From positions 53,674 to 117,673 of the forward strand of contig ONGK01000008.1 in the NCBI GenBank assembly GCA_900317345.1: 64,000 nt of DNA, read 5' to 3'. A program made the position numbers and the translations under genes. The stretch comes from an uncultured Bacteroidales bacterium (GTDB lineage Bacteria; Bacteroidota; Bacteroidia; Bacteroidales; Paludibacteraceae). This document shows positions 42,399 to 51,477 of this stretch, piece by piece; within the stretch, counting starts at the first letter, position 1; each line of letters starts with the position of its first letter. The notes beneath the pieces were generated by a model. It was given only the letters and a program-made list of their open reading frames with translations, did no database searches and was not told where the DNA came from.

Positions 42399-43328
42399 TT
42401 AATAATCGGCAACTTTTTCTTGCTTTTGGCACACAAATAAGCCAAGGATGATTAATCCCATAGCCATCCATTTGACGAGCGGCATATGTTCTCCAAAGAA
42501 GAGGAGCATCCAAAAGGCGGTGAAAGCCGGCCGTATATTATTGAAGGCATTGGCCTGCGTGACACCAATCTTGCGCAAAGCGAAGCAGAAGAGGATGAAG
42601 GCCGTCACACTGGCGAAGATACTCAGATAACCTACGCACCCTAACGCAATATAAAATTGCGATTTGTCAATTGTCAATTGTAAATTGTAAATTGCTTGCG
42701 GTCCTTCTCGCCAGAACCAGACAGGAATGAAGAAGAAGAGGCTGACAAGCTGGGTATAGAAGACGAAGGAGAGGGAGGTATAGCGTGCGGGGGCTTTGCG
42801 CATCATGATGGAGTCGATGACAGCCGATGAGACCGCAGCAAAAGCAAGCAATATACCCCAATGATTACCGATGGCAAAGCTCCGGCTGCCGGCGAGCGTC
42901 AGTGCAAAGACGCCGGCTGTAGATATGAGTATACCGAGGATGTTATACTTCGTGACCCGTTCGCGCAGGAGTATAGCGGCGAAGATAGGGCTGATGAGCG
43001 GCGAGGTGGAGAGGAGCGTCTCGGCGATAGTAGGACTGTTGAGCGCATCGTACGTATAGGTCTCGAGCATGTAATAGAGGAACGGCTGGCAGAACCCGGC
43101 GACAAGGAACAAGGGCACATCGCGCCATTGGAGGCGCTGCAGGCCGAACAGCGAGTGGTTACGGCGGACCATACCGACGATGAACATCAGCAACACCGCC
43201 GGCACAAAACGCATCACAATAAGCGTGAAAGGCGGCAGCACCGCCAGGGCATACTTGACAGCAATACCGCTCACCGACCAGATGAGCATCGCCGCGATAA
43301 TGGCTATATGGGGAATAAACCGTTTCAT
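42399..43328 (-). CDS. EamA / drug-metabolite transporter family permease
   Basis: A 309-residue permease with ten predicted helices in two EamA repeats (ETLLSTSPLISPIFAAILL marks the end of the first, RPAFTAFWMLLFFGEHMP the second). The loop between helices 7 and 8 contains IYNLQLTIDKS, encoded by a heptamer microsatellite (42664-42694), an odd insertion in a conserved fold. Export of a small metabolite is likely; the substrate is unknown. Last gene of the GH3-HAD-PlsC run, overlapping PlsC by 4 bases. Confidence 0.88.
   Translation of the reverse strand: MKRFIPHIAIIAAMLIWSVSGIAVKYALAVLPPFTLIVMRFVPAVLLMFIVGMVRRNHSLFGLQRLQWRDVPLFLVAGFCQPFLYYMLETYTYDALNSPTIAETLLSTSPLISPIFAAILLRERVTKYNILGILISTAGVFALTLAGSRSFAIGNHWGILLAFAAVSSAVIDSIMMRKAPARYTSLSFVFYTQLVSLFFFIPVWFWREGPQAIYNLQLTIDKSQFYIALGCVGYLSIFASVTAFILFCFALRKIGVTQANAFNNIRPAFTAFWMLLFFGEHMPLVKWMAMGLIILGLFVCQKQEKVADY
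42664..42694 (-). repeat. Heptamer microsatellite inside the EamA gene
   Basis: Four 7-base units (plus strand TTGTCAA, TTGTCAA, TTGTAAA, TTGTAAA, then TTG). The same unit in the other phase (CAATTTA) makes the repeat at 44215-44242 in the intergenic region upstream of plsC. Here it is translated in frame. Confidence 0.85.
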
Positions 43329-44209
43329 TCAAGCGCAGCCGGCCAGGTGTTATGGGTAATACCGGCAAGGCGGCAAATGGTCTCGTGCGTGAGGCGTCTC
43401 AGGCGCTCGGTTTCGGCAGCCCTAGGCTGAGTAGTATCCGGATATATAGGTTTGCCGATGATGACCTGCGTGAGCGGTTCGTCTTTGGGTCCAAACCATC
43501 GCCAGATACCTGTTCTCGGGCGATAAGTGACAGCAAACGGAATGATAGGCTTGTTATACTTGTATGCCATGGTGAACGCGCCTTTCTGGAAGGGTCGCAG
43601 CGGCTTATACCAATCCCAGCGCTTGGCCTCGGGAAAGATATGGAACCAATAGCCGCGTTGGTTATATTCATCAAAAGCAGCATTGAAAGCCTTCATGGCG
43701 CTGAGTCCTTCTTCGGGTTCGGGGATAGGTATTCCGCCGATGATGCGCAGGAAAATCTGGTCCTTGGTTCGGAAATTCGGCGCGAACATCGGTATGCGTG
43801 TACGCGGCGCGGCATGGAAAGTGGTAAGGACCGATGCGCAATCGTGCCGATAGCAGTGATTGGAGATGGTGATGGCTCCTCGGCTGAGGTCGAACTGCTT
43901 CATCCATCGGCGCACGCCGCAGGACGAACGACGCCAGGTGTCTTCTCCCTCGATTTTCCATCGCAGCCCGTATTTGAGGCGCAAGACCCATCCGAAGATA
44001 CGCAGCACTATCGCGTAACCGCAGAAGACACGACATCTGTTGGCGAGCGACTCGTCGAAATAGGGGTAGTTAGCATCCACGGGTCCGAATTCACGGTCAT
44101 AGACTGGTTTATACAGACCTACATAGGGGTCGTCTTCTGGGTAGTCTATCGTCACTGGCGGCACATATGTCTCCTCCGTGACTTTCAAGTCTTTATATCG
44201 TTTGTTCAT
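43325..44209 (-). CDS. PlsC-type acyltransferase
   Basis: A 294-residue 1-acylglycerol-phosphate acyltransferase-like protein. It has the HX4D motif in SNHCYRHDCAS, a downstream RRWxxx-type region, IFPEAKR as the phosphate-binding block and KPIIPFAV. The first ~65 residues are acidic and Pro/Tyr-rich, longer than usual. The acceptor may be a lysophospholipid or a surface lipid. It lies in an operon with HAD and GH3-like genes. Confidence 0.87.
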   Translation of the reverse strand: MNKRYKDLKVTEETYVPPVTIDYPEDDPYVGLYKPVYDREFGPVDANYPYFDESLANRCRVFCGYAIVLRIFGWVLRLKYGLRWKIEGEDTWRRSSCGVRRWMKQFDLSRGAITISNHCYRHDCASVLTTFHAAPRTRIPMFAPNFRTKDQIFLRIIGGIPIPEPEEGLSAMKAFNAAFDEYNQRGYWFHIFPEAKRWDWYKPLRPFQKGAFTMAYKYNKPIIPFAVTYRPRTGIWRWFGPKDEPLTQVIIGKPIYPDTTQPRAAETERLRRLTHETICRLAGITHNTWPAALE

Positions 44210-44214
44210 CTATT

Positions 44215-44242
44215 GAATTTACAATTTACAATTTACAATTTA
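44215..44242. repeat. Heptamer microsatellite (AATTTAC)4 upstream of plsC
   Basis: GAATTTA then CAATTTA three times, in the 46-base gap between the HAD and PlsC genes. Same unit as inside the EamA gene. Confidence 0.85.
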
Positions 44243-44255
44243 CCATCTCCAATTT

Positions 44256-44930
44256 TCAATCTCCCATCAGCAGGAACTGCGCTCCAACGGCACGTGCACT
44301 GGCTCCGTCTTTCTCGTCACGGTCGCCGACAAAGAGCGTTGTTTTCGGGTCCGCGTGCAGCATATCAAGCACCTTCTGTGCACAGGGTTTAGACGGCTTG
44401 AGAGCACCGAGTTCCGGGGCGGAGACGAGTAACGCAAACTGCGCCTTATCGATGCCCAGAGCAGCCAGTTTCTCCTCGACGCTGCCGTAGTCGGAGTATA
44501 TAGCCATCTTCAGTCCGCGAGCCCTGCATTCATCAAGCAGAGCGAGGGCTTCAGGTCGGGCTTTGTGATGGCGTGCGATGAGGCGGACCATGGCGGGTAT
44601 ATAGACCATATGATACCATTTCGCTGCCACTTTGGGTCCCCACCAGTGTCCTCTTGCCATGGCGGCAAAAAAAGCATCAAAGAACTCCTGCTCGGTTGCG
44701 AACTGGACCTGGTGCGCTTCGCGTCTCGCCAACCGTTCGGACATGAGCAAGGGCAGGCACCACCAAAGCCGACGCACCATCCGATGCGCCAGTCCTTTCT
44801 TGTTATACAGCGTTCCATCCAGGTCAAAAACGACCGTTTGGATGTCATCACTTATCTTTGTCTGCTGATTTCTCCGCGCGTTTCTTGGCTCTTGTGGCGC
44901 GTCTTTGGGCTCTTTCTTTACGTCTTTCAT
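44256..44930 (-). CDS. HAD-superfamily hydrolase
   Basis: A 224-residue phosphatase-like protein: motif I VVFDLDGTLYN (nucleophile Asp), motif II in IYSDYG, motif III Lys in LGALKPSKP, and motif IV VGDRDEKD. The only good start, ATG at 44930, makes an 83-base overlap with the end of the GH3-like gene; the first 30 residues are a charged tail from that overlap (KKEPKDAPQEPRNARRNQQ). No ATG, GTG or TTG lies closer to the domain. Substrate unknown. Confidence 0.87.
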   Translation of the reverse strand: MKDVKKEPKDAPQEPRNARRNQQTKISDDIQTVVFDLDGTLYNKKGLAHRMVRRLWWCLPLLMSERLARREAHQVQFATEQEFFDAFFAAMARGHWWGPKVAAKWYHMVYIPAMVRLIARHHKARPEALALLDECRARGLKMAIYSDYGSVEEKLAALGIDKAQFALLVSAPELGALKPSKPCAQKVLDMLHADPKTTLFVGDRDEKDGASARAVGAQFLLMGD

Positions 44931-46722
44931 CTATCTTGTTAGCACCTTTGATTACACTCTCGCTGAACCGGTCGAAGCGGCTCTCCCAGCGTTGCAGCAT
45001 ATTAAACTTGGTTCGCCGTTTCTCATCTTGCATGAGCAAGTTGAATTTGAATTGTCCGTCGCGGAACCCATCCTTCAGGCACGCCGCCTTGAAACGCGCG
45101 TACGCATTAGAAAGGAGTATATGCGTCTCCGGTTCGTGCAAGCGGAAGGACTGGCGTTTGGATTCGTATTCGAGGTTGATATGCTGCAGTTTCTCATCCA
45201 CCACTTTGGTAAAGGCCTCTGCCTGTTCCTGGGTTATCGACTCATCTTCGAACTCATAGTAGAAATGATATTTCGACTCTTCGACGTCCGCAAATCCGAC
45301 GAAGAACTTGGTCTTGGTACCAGTCTCCTGTTCTGCTTCGTGTACGGCTTCCATGAACTGCGGTTCATAGAGTTTCTCTCCGGTGAGCGAAACGATGCCA
45401 TTCACTTTGGAGACCATATGTACGGTGGGGGTATTCTTGAAGAACCCGCCGACCTGAACCAGGTCGTTCATGTTATAGCGGAACAAGCCCGAATAAGTTG
45501 TCACATAGGCGCAGTAACGCTTACCCAGCTCCAGTTCGTCGATTTGGAGGAAATGCTTGCGCGGACTCTCGAGCTCGCTCTCCTCCACAAACTCATAGTA
45601 GTGGAACTGCGGGAAGAGAACCGACTCGTTCGTATCATCAAGCGAGAAACCGAAGCGGCATTCCGTGGCGATATATCCCAACTCCTGATAGAAGGTCTTA
45701 TCCCAGTTAAACTGGTCCATGTACTTATCCATGTAAATCTTCGTATTACCACATTTCCAAGTACTTAGATATTGCAGCCATGGCCAGAAGTCCTTCGGGT
45801 AGAGATGTCCCGTTTCGGCGAGTATTTTTCGCAACTCGGCAGCCCGTTCCGGTTTCGGGGACATGTATGCATCCAGTTCGTCGCGAATGTCGTAGGGGAT
45901 TTCGAAATCCTCGCTCAGCGTGCCTTTCTCGATATCCGTTATCATCACCTCCGTGTTCTCATTGAGCGCACGCAGCAATTCGAGAATTGTGGAAGGGTTG
46001 GCGGTGGCCCAAAGGGTGACGTCTCGATGCTGGAGGGCGAGACGCATGAGGGTATAGTTTCGTGCTCCGTAGTCAGGTATGGACATGACGCAAGCGGGCA
46101 CCGTATAATGCTTCTTGATGATGGGCGGTATGTCACGCACGAGTACGCCGCTCACGGCTCCGTAGAGAGTGCCATCCGGCGCATACCCTTCGCACTCCTT
46201 GCCGACCGTAGTAAAGATATGTCCGCCGAAGATACGGCTGCGGTGCTTCACAAAGTTCCAGGTCCAAATATGGCTCATCTTGCCATAGACATCCTTGAGG
46301 TACTTGTGGGTCATCGGAATCCATTTCGGTGCGCTGGTCGTTCCCGAAGTGGTGGCATACATGTCCGGTTTGCCCGGAAAAAGAACGTTCTCCTCACCGT
46401 TCTTATGCCGCTCGACGTACGGACGGAGTGTCTCGAAACTGTTATTCACCGGCACGTAGAGGCGGTAGAGACGGAAGAGATCCTCAGCTGTCGTAGCAGA
46501 GAGGATGCGGTCGAAATGGTGCTCTTTGCCGTAGACGGTATCTCGCGAGATGGTGAGAATATCGCGGAGCGTTTTCTCCGCCGTATGGCGCGGTTTGCGG
46601 CTCCAGAAACGCAGACGGATGGTCTGCATTCCGCCGACGATCATCAGCATGATATTGATAATCCAAGGGTACGGCAGCGCCCGTCCTTCATTGTCCAAAT
46701 AGGGTTTTATTTTGCTACTCAT
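44848..46722 (-). CDS. GH3-like acyl-adenylating enzyme
   Basis: A 624-residue member of the GH3 auxin-responsive family. The ATP/AMP site is visible: YATTSGTTSAPKWIPMT near residue 125 and later YVTTYSGLFRYNMNDLVQV and VSLTGEKLYEP. Plant GH3 proteins join amino acids to acyl acids; the role of the Bacteroidota form is unknown, but ligation of a carboxylic acid to an amine is implied. The C-terminal ~40 residues are Lys/Arg/Glu-rich and overlap the HAD gene. It starts the operon under the promoter at 46748-46778. Confidence 0.9.
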   Translation of the reverse strand: MSSKIKPYLDNEGRALPYPWIINIMLMIVGGMQTIRLRFWSRKPRHTAEKTLRDILTISRDTVYGKEHHFDRILSATTAEDLFRLYRLYVPVNNSFETLRPYVERHKNGEENVLFPGKPDMYATTSGTTSAPKWIPMTHKYLKDVYGKMSHIWTWNFVKHRSRIFGGHIFTTVGKECEGYAPDGTLYGAVSGVLVRDIPPIIKKHYTVPACVMSIPDYGARNYTLMRLALQHRDVTLWATANPSTILELLRALNENTEVMITDIEKGTLSEDFEIPYDIRDELDAYMSPKPERAAELRKILAETGHLYPKDFWPWLQYLSTWKCGNTKIYMDKYMDQFNWDKTFYQELGYIATECRFGFSLDDTNESVLFPQFHYYEFVEESELESPRKHFLQIDELELGKRYCAYVTTYSGLFRYNMNDLVQVGGFFKNTPTVHMVSKVNGIVSLTGEKLYEPQFMEAVHEAEQETGTKTKFFVGFADVEESKYHFYYEFEDESITQEQAEAFTKVVDEKLQHINLEYESKRQSFRLHEPETHILLSNAYARFKAACLKDGFRDGQFKFNLLMQDEKRRTKFNMLQRWESRFDRFSESVIKGANKIDERRKERAQRRATRAKKRAEKSADKDK

Positions 46723-46747
46723 AAGCGTTTACACACAAATTGCGGCG

Positions 46748-46778
46748 CAAAGGTACAACATTTTTTGCACCCGTGCAA
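46748..46778 (-). promoter_or_regulatory. Promoter of the GH3-HAD-plsC-eamA operon
   Basis: On the minus strand TTG (46776-46778), 20 bases, TACCTTTG (46748-46755), with the ATG 26 bases after the box. The inverted repeat TTGCAC-GGGTGCAA lies at the -33 end. Confidence 0.82.
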
Positions 46779-46807
46779 GAAAAAAACGTATTTTTTTTGC
46801 TAAAAAG

Positions 46808-46839
46808 TTTGCAAATTTAAAAAATTTGTTGTACCTTTG
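46808..46839 (+). promoter_or_regulatory. Promoter of the mlaE operon
   Basis: TTTG (46808-46811), 20 bases, TACCTTTG (46832-46839) then CACG. The -33 element is 30 bases from that of the divergent GH3 promoter, so the two are back to back. The ATG at 46837 lies within the box and cannot be the start; GGAG at 46855-46858 precedes the ATG at 46864. Confidence 0.85.
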
Positions 46840-46863
46840 CACGCTATTTTAAAATGGAGTACT

Positions 46864-47601
46864 ATGCATATATTACAACATACAGGTGAATACTTCCTGC
46901 TGATGGGTAAGGTATTGCGGTTGCCGGACCGGCAACGCATGTTTTGGCGACAATATAGCCGAGAGTTGGAGAAACAAGGGTTGCAGTCGCTTCCTATCGT
47001 GCTGCTGATTTCCGTTTTTATCGGGGCTATCTTGACCATTCAGGCCAAGACGAACACGGAGAACCCGCTGCTGCCGACCTATATCACGGGTCTGCTGACG
47101 CGTGACACGCTGCTGCTGGAGTTCTCAAGTACCATATTGTGCCTTATTTTGGCGGGAAAGGTAGGTTCGAACATCGCCTCGGAGATAGGTACGATGCGTA
47201 TCACCGAGCAAATCGATGCCATGGAGATAATGGGCGTGAACAGCGCTAACTATCTCATTTTGCCGAAGATAGTTGCCTTCATGAGTATGATGCCGTTCCT
47301 TTTTATCATCTCAACGGCAGCCGGACTGATTGGCGGATGGGGCGTAGGTGCGTTCACAGACATCATCACTATCCATGATTACCTGCTGGGCGTGCAGTAC
47401 GCGTTCAATCCCTATTTTGTATGGTATGCCATCATCAAAGCGCTGGTGTTCGCCTTTGTGATAACAAGCATGGCGAGTTATTATGGCTATTACGCCAGAG
47501 GCGGTGCGCTTGATGTCGGTCGGGCAAGCACAAATGCGGTGGTAAACAGCAATATTATGATTTTGTTTCTTGATTTGATTTTGAGTAAGTTGCTACTATG
47601 A
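46864..47601 (+). CDS. mlaE: MlaE-family lipid transport permease
   Basis: A 245-residue inner-membrane permease of the Mla retrograde phospholipid transport system. About five helices; the family block GSNIASEIGTMRITEQIDAMEIMGVNSANYL spans the cytoplasmic loop, and YYGYYARGGALDVGRASTNAVVNS closes the protein. It overlaps mlaF by 4 bases. The MCE-domain partner MlaD is not in the window. Confidence 0.95.
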   Translation: MHILQHTGEYFLLMGKVLRLPDRQRMFWRQYSRELEKQGLQSLPIVLLISVFIGAILTIQAKTNTENPLLPTYITGLLTRDTLLLEFSSTILCLILAGKVGSNIASEIGTMRITEQIDAMEIMGVNSANYLILPKIVAFMSMMPFLFIISTAAGLIGGWGVGAFTDIITIHDYLLGVQYAFNPYFVWYAIIKALVFAFVITSMASYYGYYARGGALDVGRASTNAVVNSNIMILFLDLILSKLLL

Positions 47602-48362
47602 TACAGGTTCAAGATATTGTAAAATCGTTTGAGGGAAATGTGGTGCTGAACCACGTGAGTACCGAGATGCGGGACGGCGAGGTAAACATGATTATCGGAC
47701 AGTCCGGTTCCGGCAAAACGGTGCTGATGAAATGCATGATTGGCTTGCATCCTCTGGACAGCGGACAGATACTTTACGACGGACGCGATTTGGCAGAGAT
47801 GCAGAGCAATGACATCCGTTTGCTGCACCGCGAGGTGGGAATGCTTTTTCAAGGCAGCGCGCTATTCGATAGCATGACCGTTATGGAAAATGTGCTATTC
47901 CCGATGGAGATGTTCAGTCCAAAGAGCCGTGAAGAGATGCGGGAGCGTGCGGAGTTCTGTCTGCGCCGCGTGGAGATGCCGGAACGTGTGTGGCACCTGA
48001 TGCCGAGCGAGATTTCCGGCGGCCAGCAGAAACGTGTGGCGATTGCCCGTGCCATTGTGCTGGAACCCAAATACCTATTCTGCGACGAACCGAACTCCGG
48101 TCTGGACCCGAAGACAAGTCTGGTCATCGATGCGCTGATACAGGACATCACGCGGGAATATAACATCTGCACCATTGTTAACAGCCATGATATGAACTCT
48201 ATCATGGAAATCGGCGATAACATTTTGTTCCTGAAGAACGGCAAGAAAGAATGGCAAGGCAACCGGCACGAGATTATGGATAGCGACAACGAGGCGTTGA
48301 ATGAGTTCGTGTTCGCCAGTGAGTTATTTAAGAGGATTAAGAGTTCGAGCAAGAGTAAATAA
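47598..48362 (+). CDS. mlaF: Lipid-transport ABC ATP-binding protein
   Basis: A 254-residue ATPase of the Mla exporter/importer: Walker A GQSGSGKTVLMK, signature EISGGQQKRVAIARA, Walker B YLFCDEPNSGLDP and H-loop VNSHDMNS. It is the partner of the mlaE permease and is translated with it. Confidence 0.95.
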   Translation: MIQVQDIVKSFEGNVVLNHVSTEMRDGEVNMIIGQSGSGKTVLMKCMIGLHPLDSGQILYDGRDLAEMQSNDIRLLHREVGMLFQGSALFDSMTVMENVLFPMEMFSPKSREEMRERAEFCLRRVEMPERVWHLMPSEISGGQQKRVAIARAIVLEPKYLFCDEPNSGLDPKTSLVIDALIQDITREYNICTIVNSHDMNSIMEIGDNILFLKNGKKEWQGNRHEIMDSDNEALNEFVFASELFKRIKSSSKSK

Positions 48363-48365
48363 AGG

Positions 48366-49979
48366 ATGAAGAGAATTTGGGGCATAGTGATTTTATGCGC
48401 CGTCGTTATGGGAGCGGCGGCAATTCCTGCTCGTCCGGGTTGGCGCACATACACGCAACCTGACGGCAGTTCGATTGAGGTGCAGATTATTGGCGATGAG
48501 TTCTACCATTATACCGTGAACCGCGACGGACAGCGAATAGAGATGAACCAGGAGGGCTGGTACGAAGTTGTGGGGAACGAACCTACTCCGGATGAGTTTG
48601 CTGCGCTCCGTACGCAATCCAAGAAGATGCGCAGTCCGCGGAAAACATTGGGTGTCACTCCGAATTTGGCACCACGCGGCATCGTGATTATGATTAACTT
48701 TGCAGACAAGTCTTTTCTGCCCGCTCACACGCAGGCCGTAGTGGACTCGCTGTGCAACGCCGAGGACTGCAAGGTGAACAAGATAGGCAATGTGCATTTC
48801 CCGTCTGCCGGGCAGTATTTCTTGGATCAATCCAACGGCAAATACCATCCCATTTTTGATGTTTACGGTCCGGTCACGCTGAGCCATAACATGGTCTACT
48901 ACGGAGCGAACGACCGACAAGGCAATGACTTGCGAGTAGGAGTTGCCGTAGTGGAAGCATGCAAAATGGTGGAGGACATAGCGGATTTCACCCAGTATGA
49001 CTCCGACCATGACGGCAAGGTAGATTTCGTGTATGTAATGTACGCCGGCGAAAGCGAGAACGCGACAGGCATCCCCAGTCAAATATGGCCACACTCCTAT
49101 TCAATCGATGAGGAGTTTGAATATCGAGATCCCTATTTCCTGGAGGTATATCCGACCAGAGCGGATTGCATGGTGGACGGCAAGCAAATCAACACCTACG
49201 CCTGTTCTTCCGAATTGGACGACGACGAACTGGACGGGATTGGCACGTTGTGCCACGAGTTCAGCCATGTGCTGGGTCTGCCCGATTTATACGATACCAA
49301 TTATAGCACCAATTACCAAAAAGAATTAACGCCCAATGACTGGGACGTGATGGACCGTGGTTCGTATAACGGAAAGGGGCATTGCCCGCCGAACTACAGC
49401 CCGTGGGAGAAATTCTTTTTCGGCTGGCATAACCCAATTAACCTTGGTGACAAAGGACGGACGCTCGAATTGAAAGCCAACGGTACGGACGGATACCAGG
49501 CCTATCAGCTCAACGCCATCGGTGCGCAGTATACAGCAACAACCCCCGGTCTGTGCTACTATTTCGAGAACCGGCAGAAAACGGGATGGGACCGATTCCT
49601 GCCTGCAGCCGGATTGGTAATTTGGAGAGTGGACTATGACGAATTGAGGTGGAAGAACAATACGCCAAACAATACCGCCAATGACCCTCACTATACCGTC
49701 GTTTGCTCAAACGGCACGAAAGTCGGTTCATCGAACGGGCGAGGCAATGTGTTCCCATACAGCACTTCAAGCAAGACTATCGATTCATGGGAAGAAGTGG
49801 CAAGCAAACCGCTGAAGAACATCCGTCAGAGTGGCGGCATCGTTACGCTCGATTACATCCGCGCAGGTAAACCGGCATTGAAACTGATGGATAAAGGAAC
49901 TGTAGTCATCATCCGAAATGGCTTTATGTACGACATAAGCGGGCGTTTAATAGGACAAGTGGAAAATGAAAATAATTAG
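48366..49979 (+). CDS. M6-family metalloprotease, secreted
   Basis: A 537-residue protein with a signal peptide ([16 protein letters not shown]). The zinc motif is [15 protein letters not shown], with the M6 form HExxHxxGxxD. The upstream part has [18 protein letters not shown], typical of the family. The end ([18 protein letters not shown]) looks like a short form of the C-terminal tail of type IX-secreted proteins. It probably degrades proteins outside the cell, and sits in the operon without obvious link to lipid transport. Confidence 0.9.
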   Translation: MKRIWGIVILCAVVMGAAAIPARPGWRTYTQPDGSSIEVQIIGDEFYHYTVNRDGQRIEMNQEGWYEVVGNEPTPDEFAALRTQSKKMRSPRKTLGVTPNLAPRGIVIMINFADKSFLPAHTQAVVDSLCNAEDCKVNKIGNVHFPSAGQYFLDQSNGKYHPIFDVYGPVTLSHNMVYYGANDRQGNDLRVGVAVVEACKMVEDIADFTQYDSDHDGKVDFVYVMYAGESENATGIPSQIWPHSYSIDEEFEYRDPYFLEVYPTRADCMVDGKQINTYACSSELDDDELDGIGTLCHEFSHVLGLPDLYDTNYSTNYQKELTPNDWDVMDRGSYNGKGHCPPNYSPWEKFFFGWHNPINLGDKGRTLELKANGTDGYQAYQLNAIGAQYTATTPGLCYYFENRQKTGWDRFLPAAGLVIWRVDYDELRWKNNTPNNTANDPHYTVVCSNGTKVGSSNGRGNVFPYSTSSKTIDSWEEVASKPLKNIRQSGGIVTLDYIRAGKPALKLMDKGTVVIIRNGFMYDISGRLIGQVENENN

Positions 49980-50727
49980 TTATAACCTCAATGGAATTCG
50001 CTCAGCAATAAACAAAGGACTGCTTGAATGGCTGGCGACGGAAAATCCGGATGTATTTTGCATCCAGGAGAGTAAAGCACAGCCGGACCAGATCGATGTG
50101 ATGGCGATGCAGGAACTGGGCTACCGCAGTTATATTCATTCTGCGGAGAAAAAAGGTTACTCAGGCGTGTGCATCTTCACCAAAAGCGAGCCGGACAAAG
50201 TGGTGGCAGGTATGGGGAATCCCAAATACGACCGCGAAGGACGCGTGCTTCGTGTCGATTTCGGCGACCTGACCATTGTGAATGCCTATATCCCCAGCGG
50301 TACGACGGGCGATGTGCGTCAGGAATTCAAGATGGAGTTCCTGGAGGATTTCTTGGTATGGGTGAACGAGTTGCGTAAAGAGCGCCCGAACATCGTAATT
50401 TGCGGAGATTATAACATCTGCCATAAACCCATTGACATTAACCACCCGGAGCGGCAGATCGGAGTGTCAGGATTCCTGCCCGAAGAGCGCGAATGGATGG
50501 ACCGCTGGGAAGCAAGTGGGTTGGTGGATAGTTTCCGTGTATTCGACCAGAGCGCCGAGCGGTACAGCTGGTGGAGTTGGCGTGCTGGAGCAAGAGCCAG
50601 AAACGTAGGCTGGCGCATCGATTACCTATGGGTAAGCGAGAGTTTGAGAAACCGACTGCAGGACGGAAAGATTTTAACAGAGGCAGTACATAGCGATCAT
50701 TGCCCCGTGATGGTAGAAATAGACTAA
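49966..50727 (+). CDS. xth: Exodeoxyribonuclease III / AP endonuclease
   Basis: A 253-residue DNA repair nuclease: [18 protein letters not shown] at the start, [11 protein letters not shown] (metal Glu), [12 protein letters not shown], and [16 protein letters not shown] and [10 protein letters not shown] at the end with the catalytic His. Full length. Its start overlaps the M6 gene by 14 bases. Confidence 0.96.
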   Translation: MKIISYNLNGIRSAINKGLLEWLATENPDVFCIQESKAQPDQIDVMAMQELGYRSYIHSAEKKGYSGVCIFTKSEPDKVVAGMGNPKYDREGRVLRVDFGDLTIVNAYIPSGTTGDVRQEFKMEFLEDFLVWVNELRKERPNIVICGDYNICHKPIDINHPERQIGVSGFLPEEREWMDRWEASGLVDSFRVFDQSAERYSWWSWRAGARARNVGWRIDYLWVSESLRNRLQDGKILTEAVHSDHCPVMVEID

Positions 50728-50728
50728 T

Positions 50729-51472
50729 ATGGATAAACTCAGGACAGAACATCTGGTAAAACGCTACGGTAAACGCACCGTAGTGGACGACGTGTCTATC
50801 GAACTGAAGCAAGGCGAGATAGTAGGTCTGCTGGGGCCAAACGGAGCCGGCAAGACCACCACATTCTATATGACGACGGGTTTGGTGGCTGCCAATAACG
50901 GTAAGATATACCTTAATGATCAGGACATCACCTCCTACCCCATGTACAAGCGCGCGAAGATGGGTATCGGTTACCTTCCGCAAGAGGCCAGTGTCTTCCG
51001 TAAAATGACGGTAGAAGATAACATCCGATCGGTGCTGGAGTTGACAGATTTCGACGAAGCATACCAGAAAGAGAAACTGGAGCAACTCATCAAAGAGTTT
51101 AACTTGGCGCATGTACGCAAAAACTTAGGCGACCGCCTCAGTGGCGGCGAGCGCAGACGTACAGAGATTGCACGGTGCTTGGCTATCGAGCCGAAATTCG
51201 TTATGCTGGATGAGCCTTTCGCCGGCGTGGACCCGATTGCCGTGCAGGAGATTCAAGATGTCGTTTGGCGGCTTAAGGATAAGAACATCGGCATTCTCAT
51301 CACCGATCATAATGTGGATGAGACACTCATGATTACCGACCGCGCGTACCTGCTTTTCGAAGGCAAGATTCTATTCCACGGTACGCCGGAAGAGTTGGCA
51401 GCAAACCCAGTGGTACGGCAGAACTATTTAGGTCGAGATTTTGAGTTAAAACACAAGACGAGAGTGGATTAA
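50729..51472 (+). CDS. lptB: LPS transport ATP-binding protein
   Basis: A 247-residue ATPase that powers LPS extraction from the inner membrane with LptFG. Walker [19 protein letters not shown], the family-specific [20 protein letters not shown], signature [16 protein letters not shown], and [11 protein letters not shown] in the form [11 protein letters not shown]. It begins one base after the xth stop, and the genes that follow are LPS-related. Confidence 0.96.
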   Translation: MDKLRTEHLVKRYGKRTVVDDVSIELKQGEIVGLLGPNGAGKTTTFYMTTGLVAANNGKIYLNDQDITSYPMYKRAKMGIGYLPQEASVFRKMTVEDNIRSVLELTDFDEAYQKEKLEQLIKEFNLAHVRKNLGDRLSGGERRRTEIARCLAIEPKFVMLDEPFAGVDPIAVQEIQDVVWRLKDKNIGILITDHNVDETLMITDRAYLLFEGKILFHGTPEELAANPVVRQNYLGRDFELKHKTRVD

Positions 51473-51477
51473 TGGTT

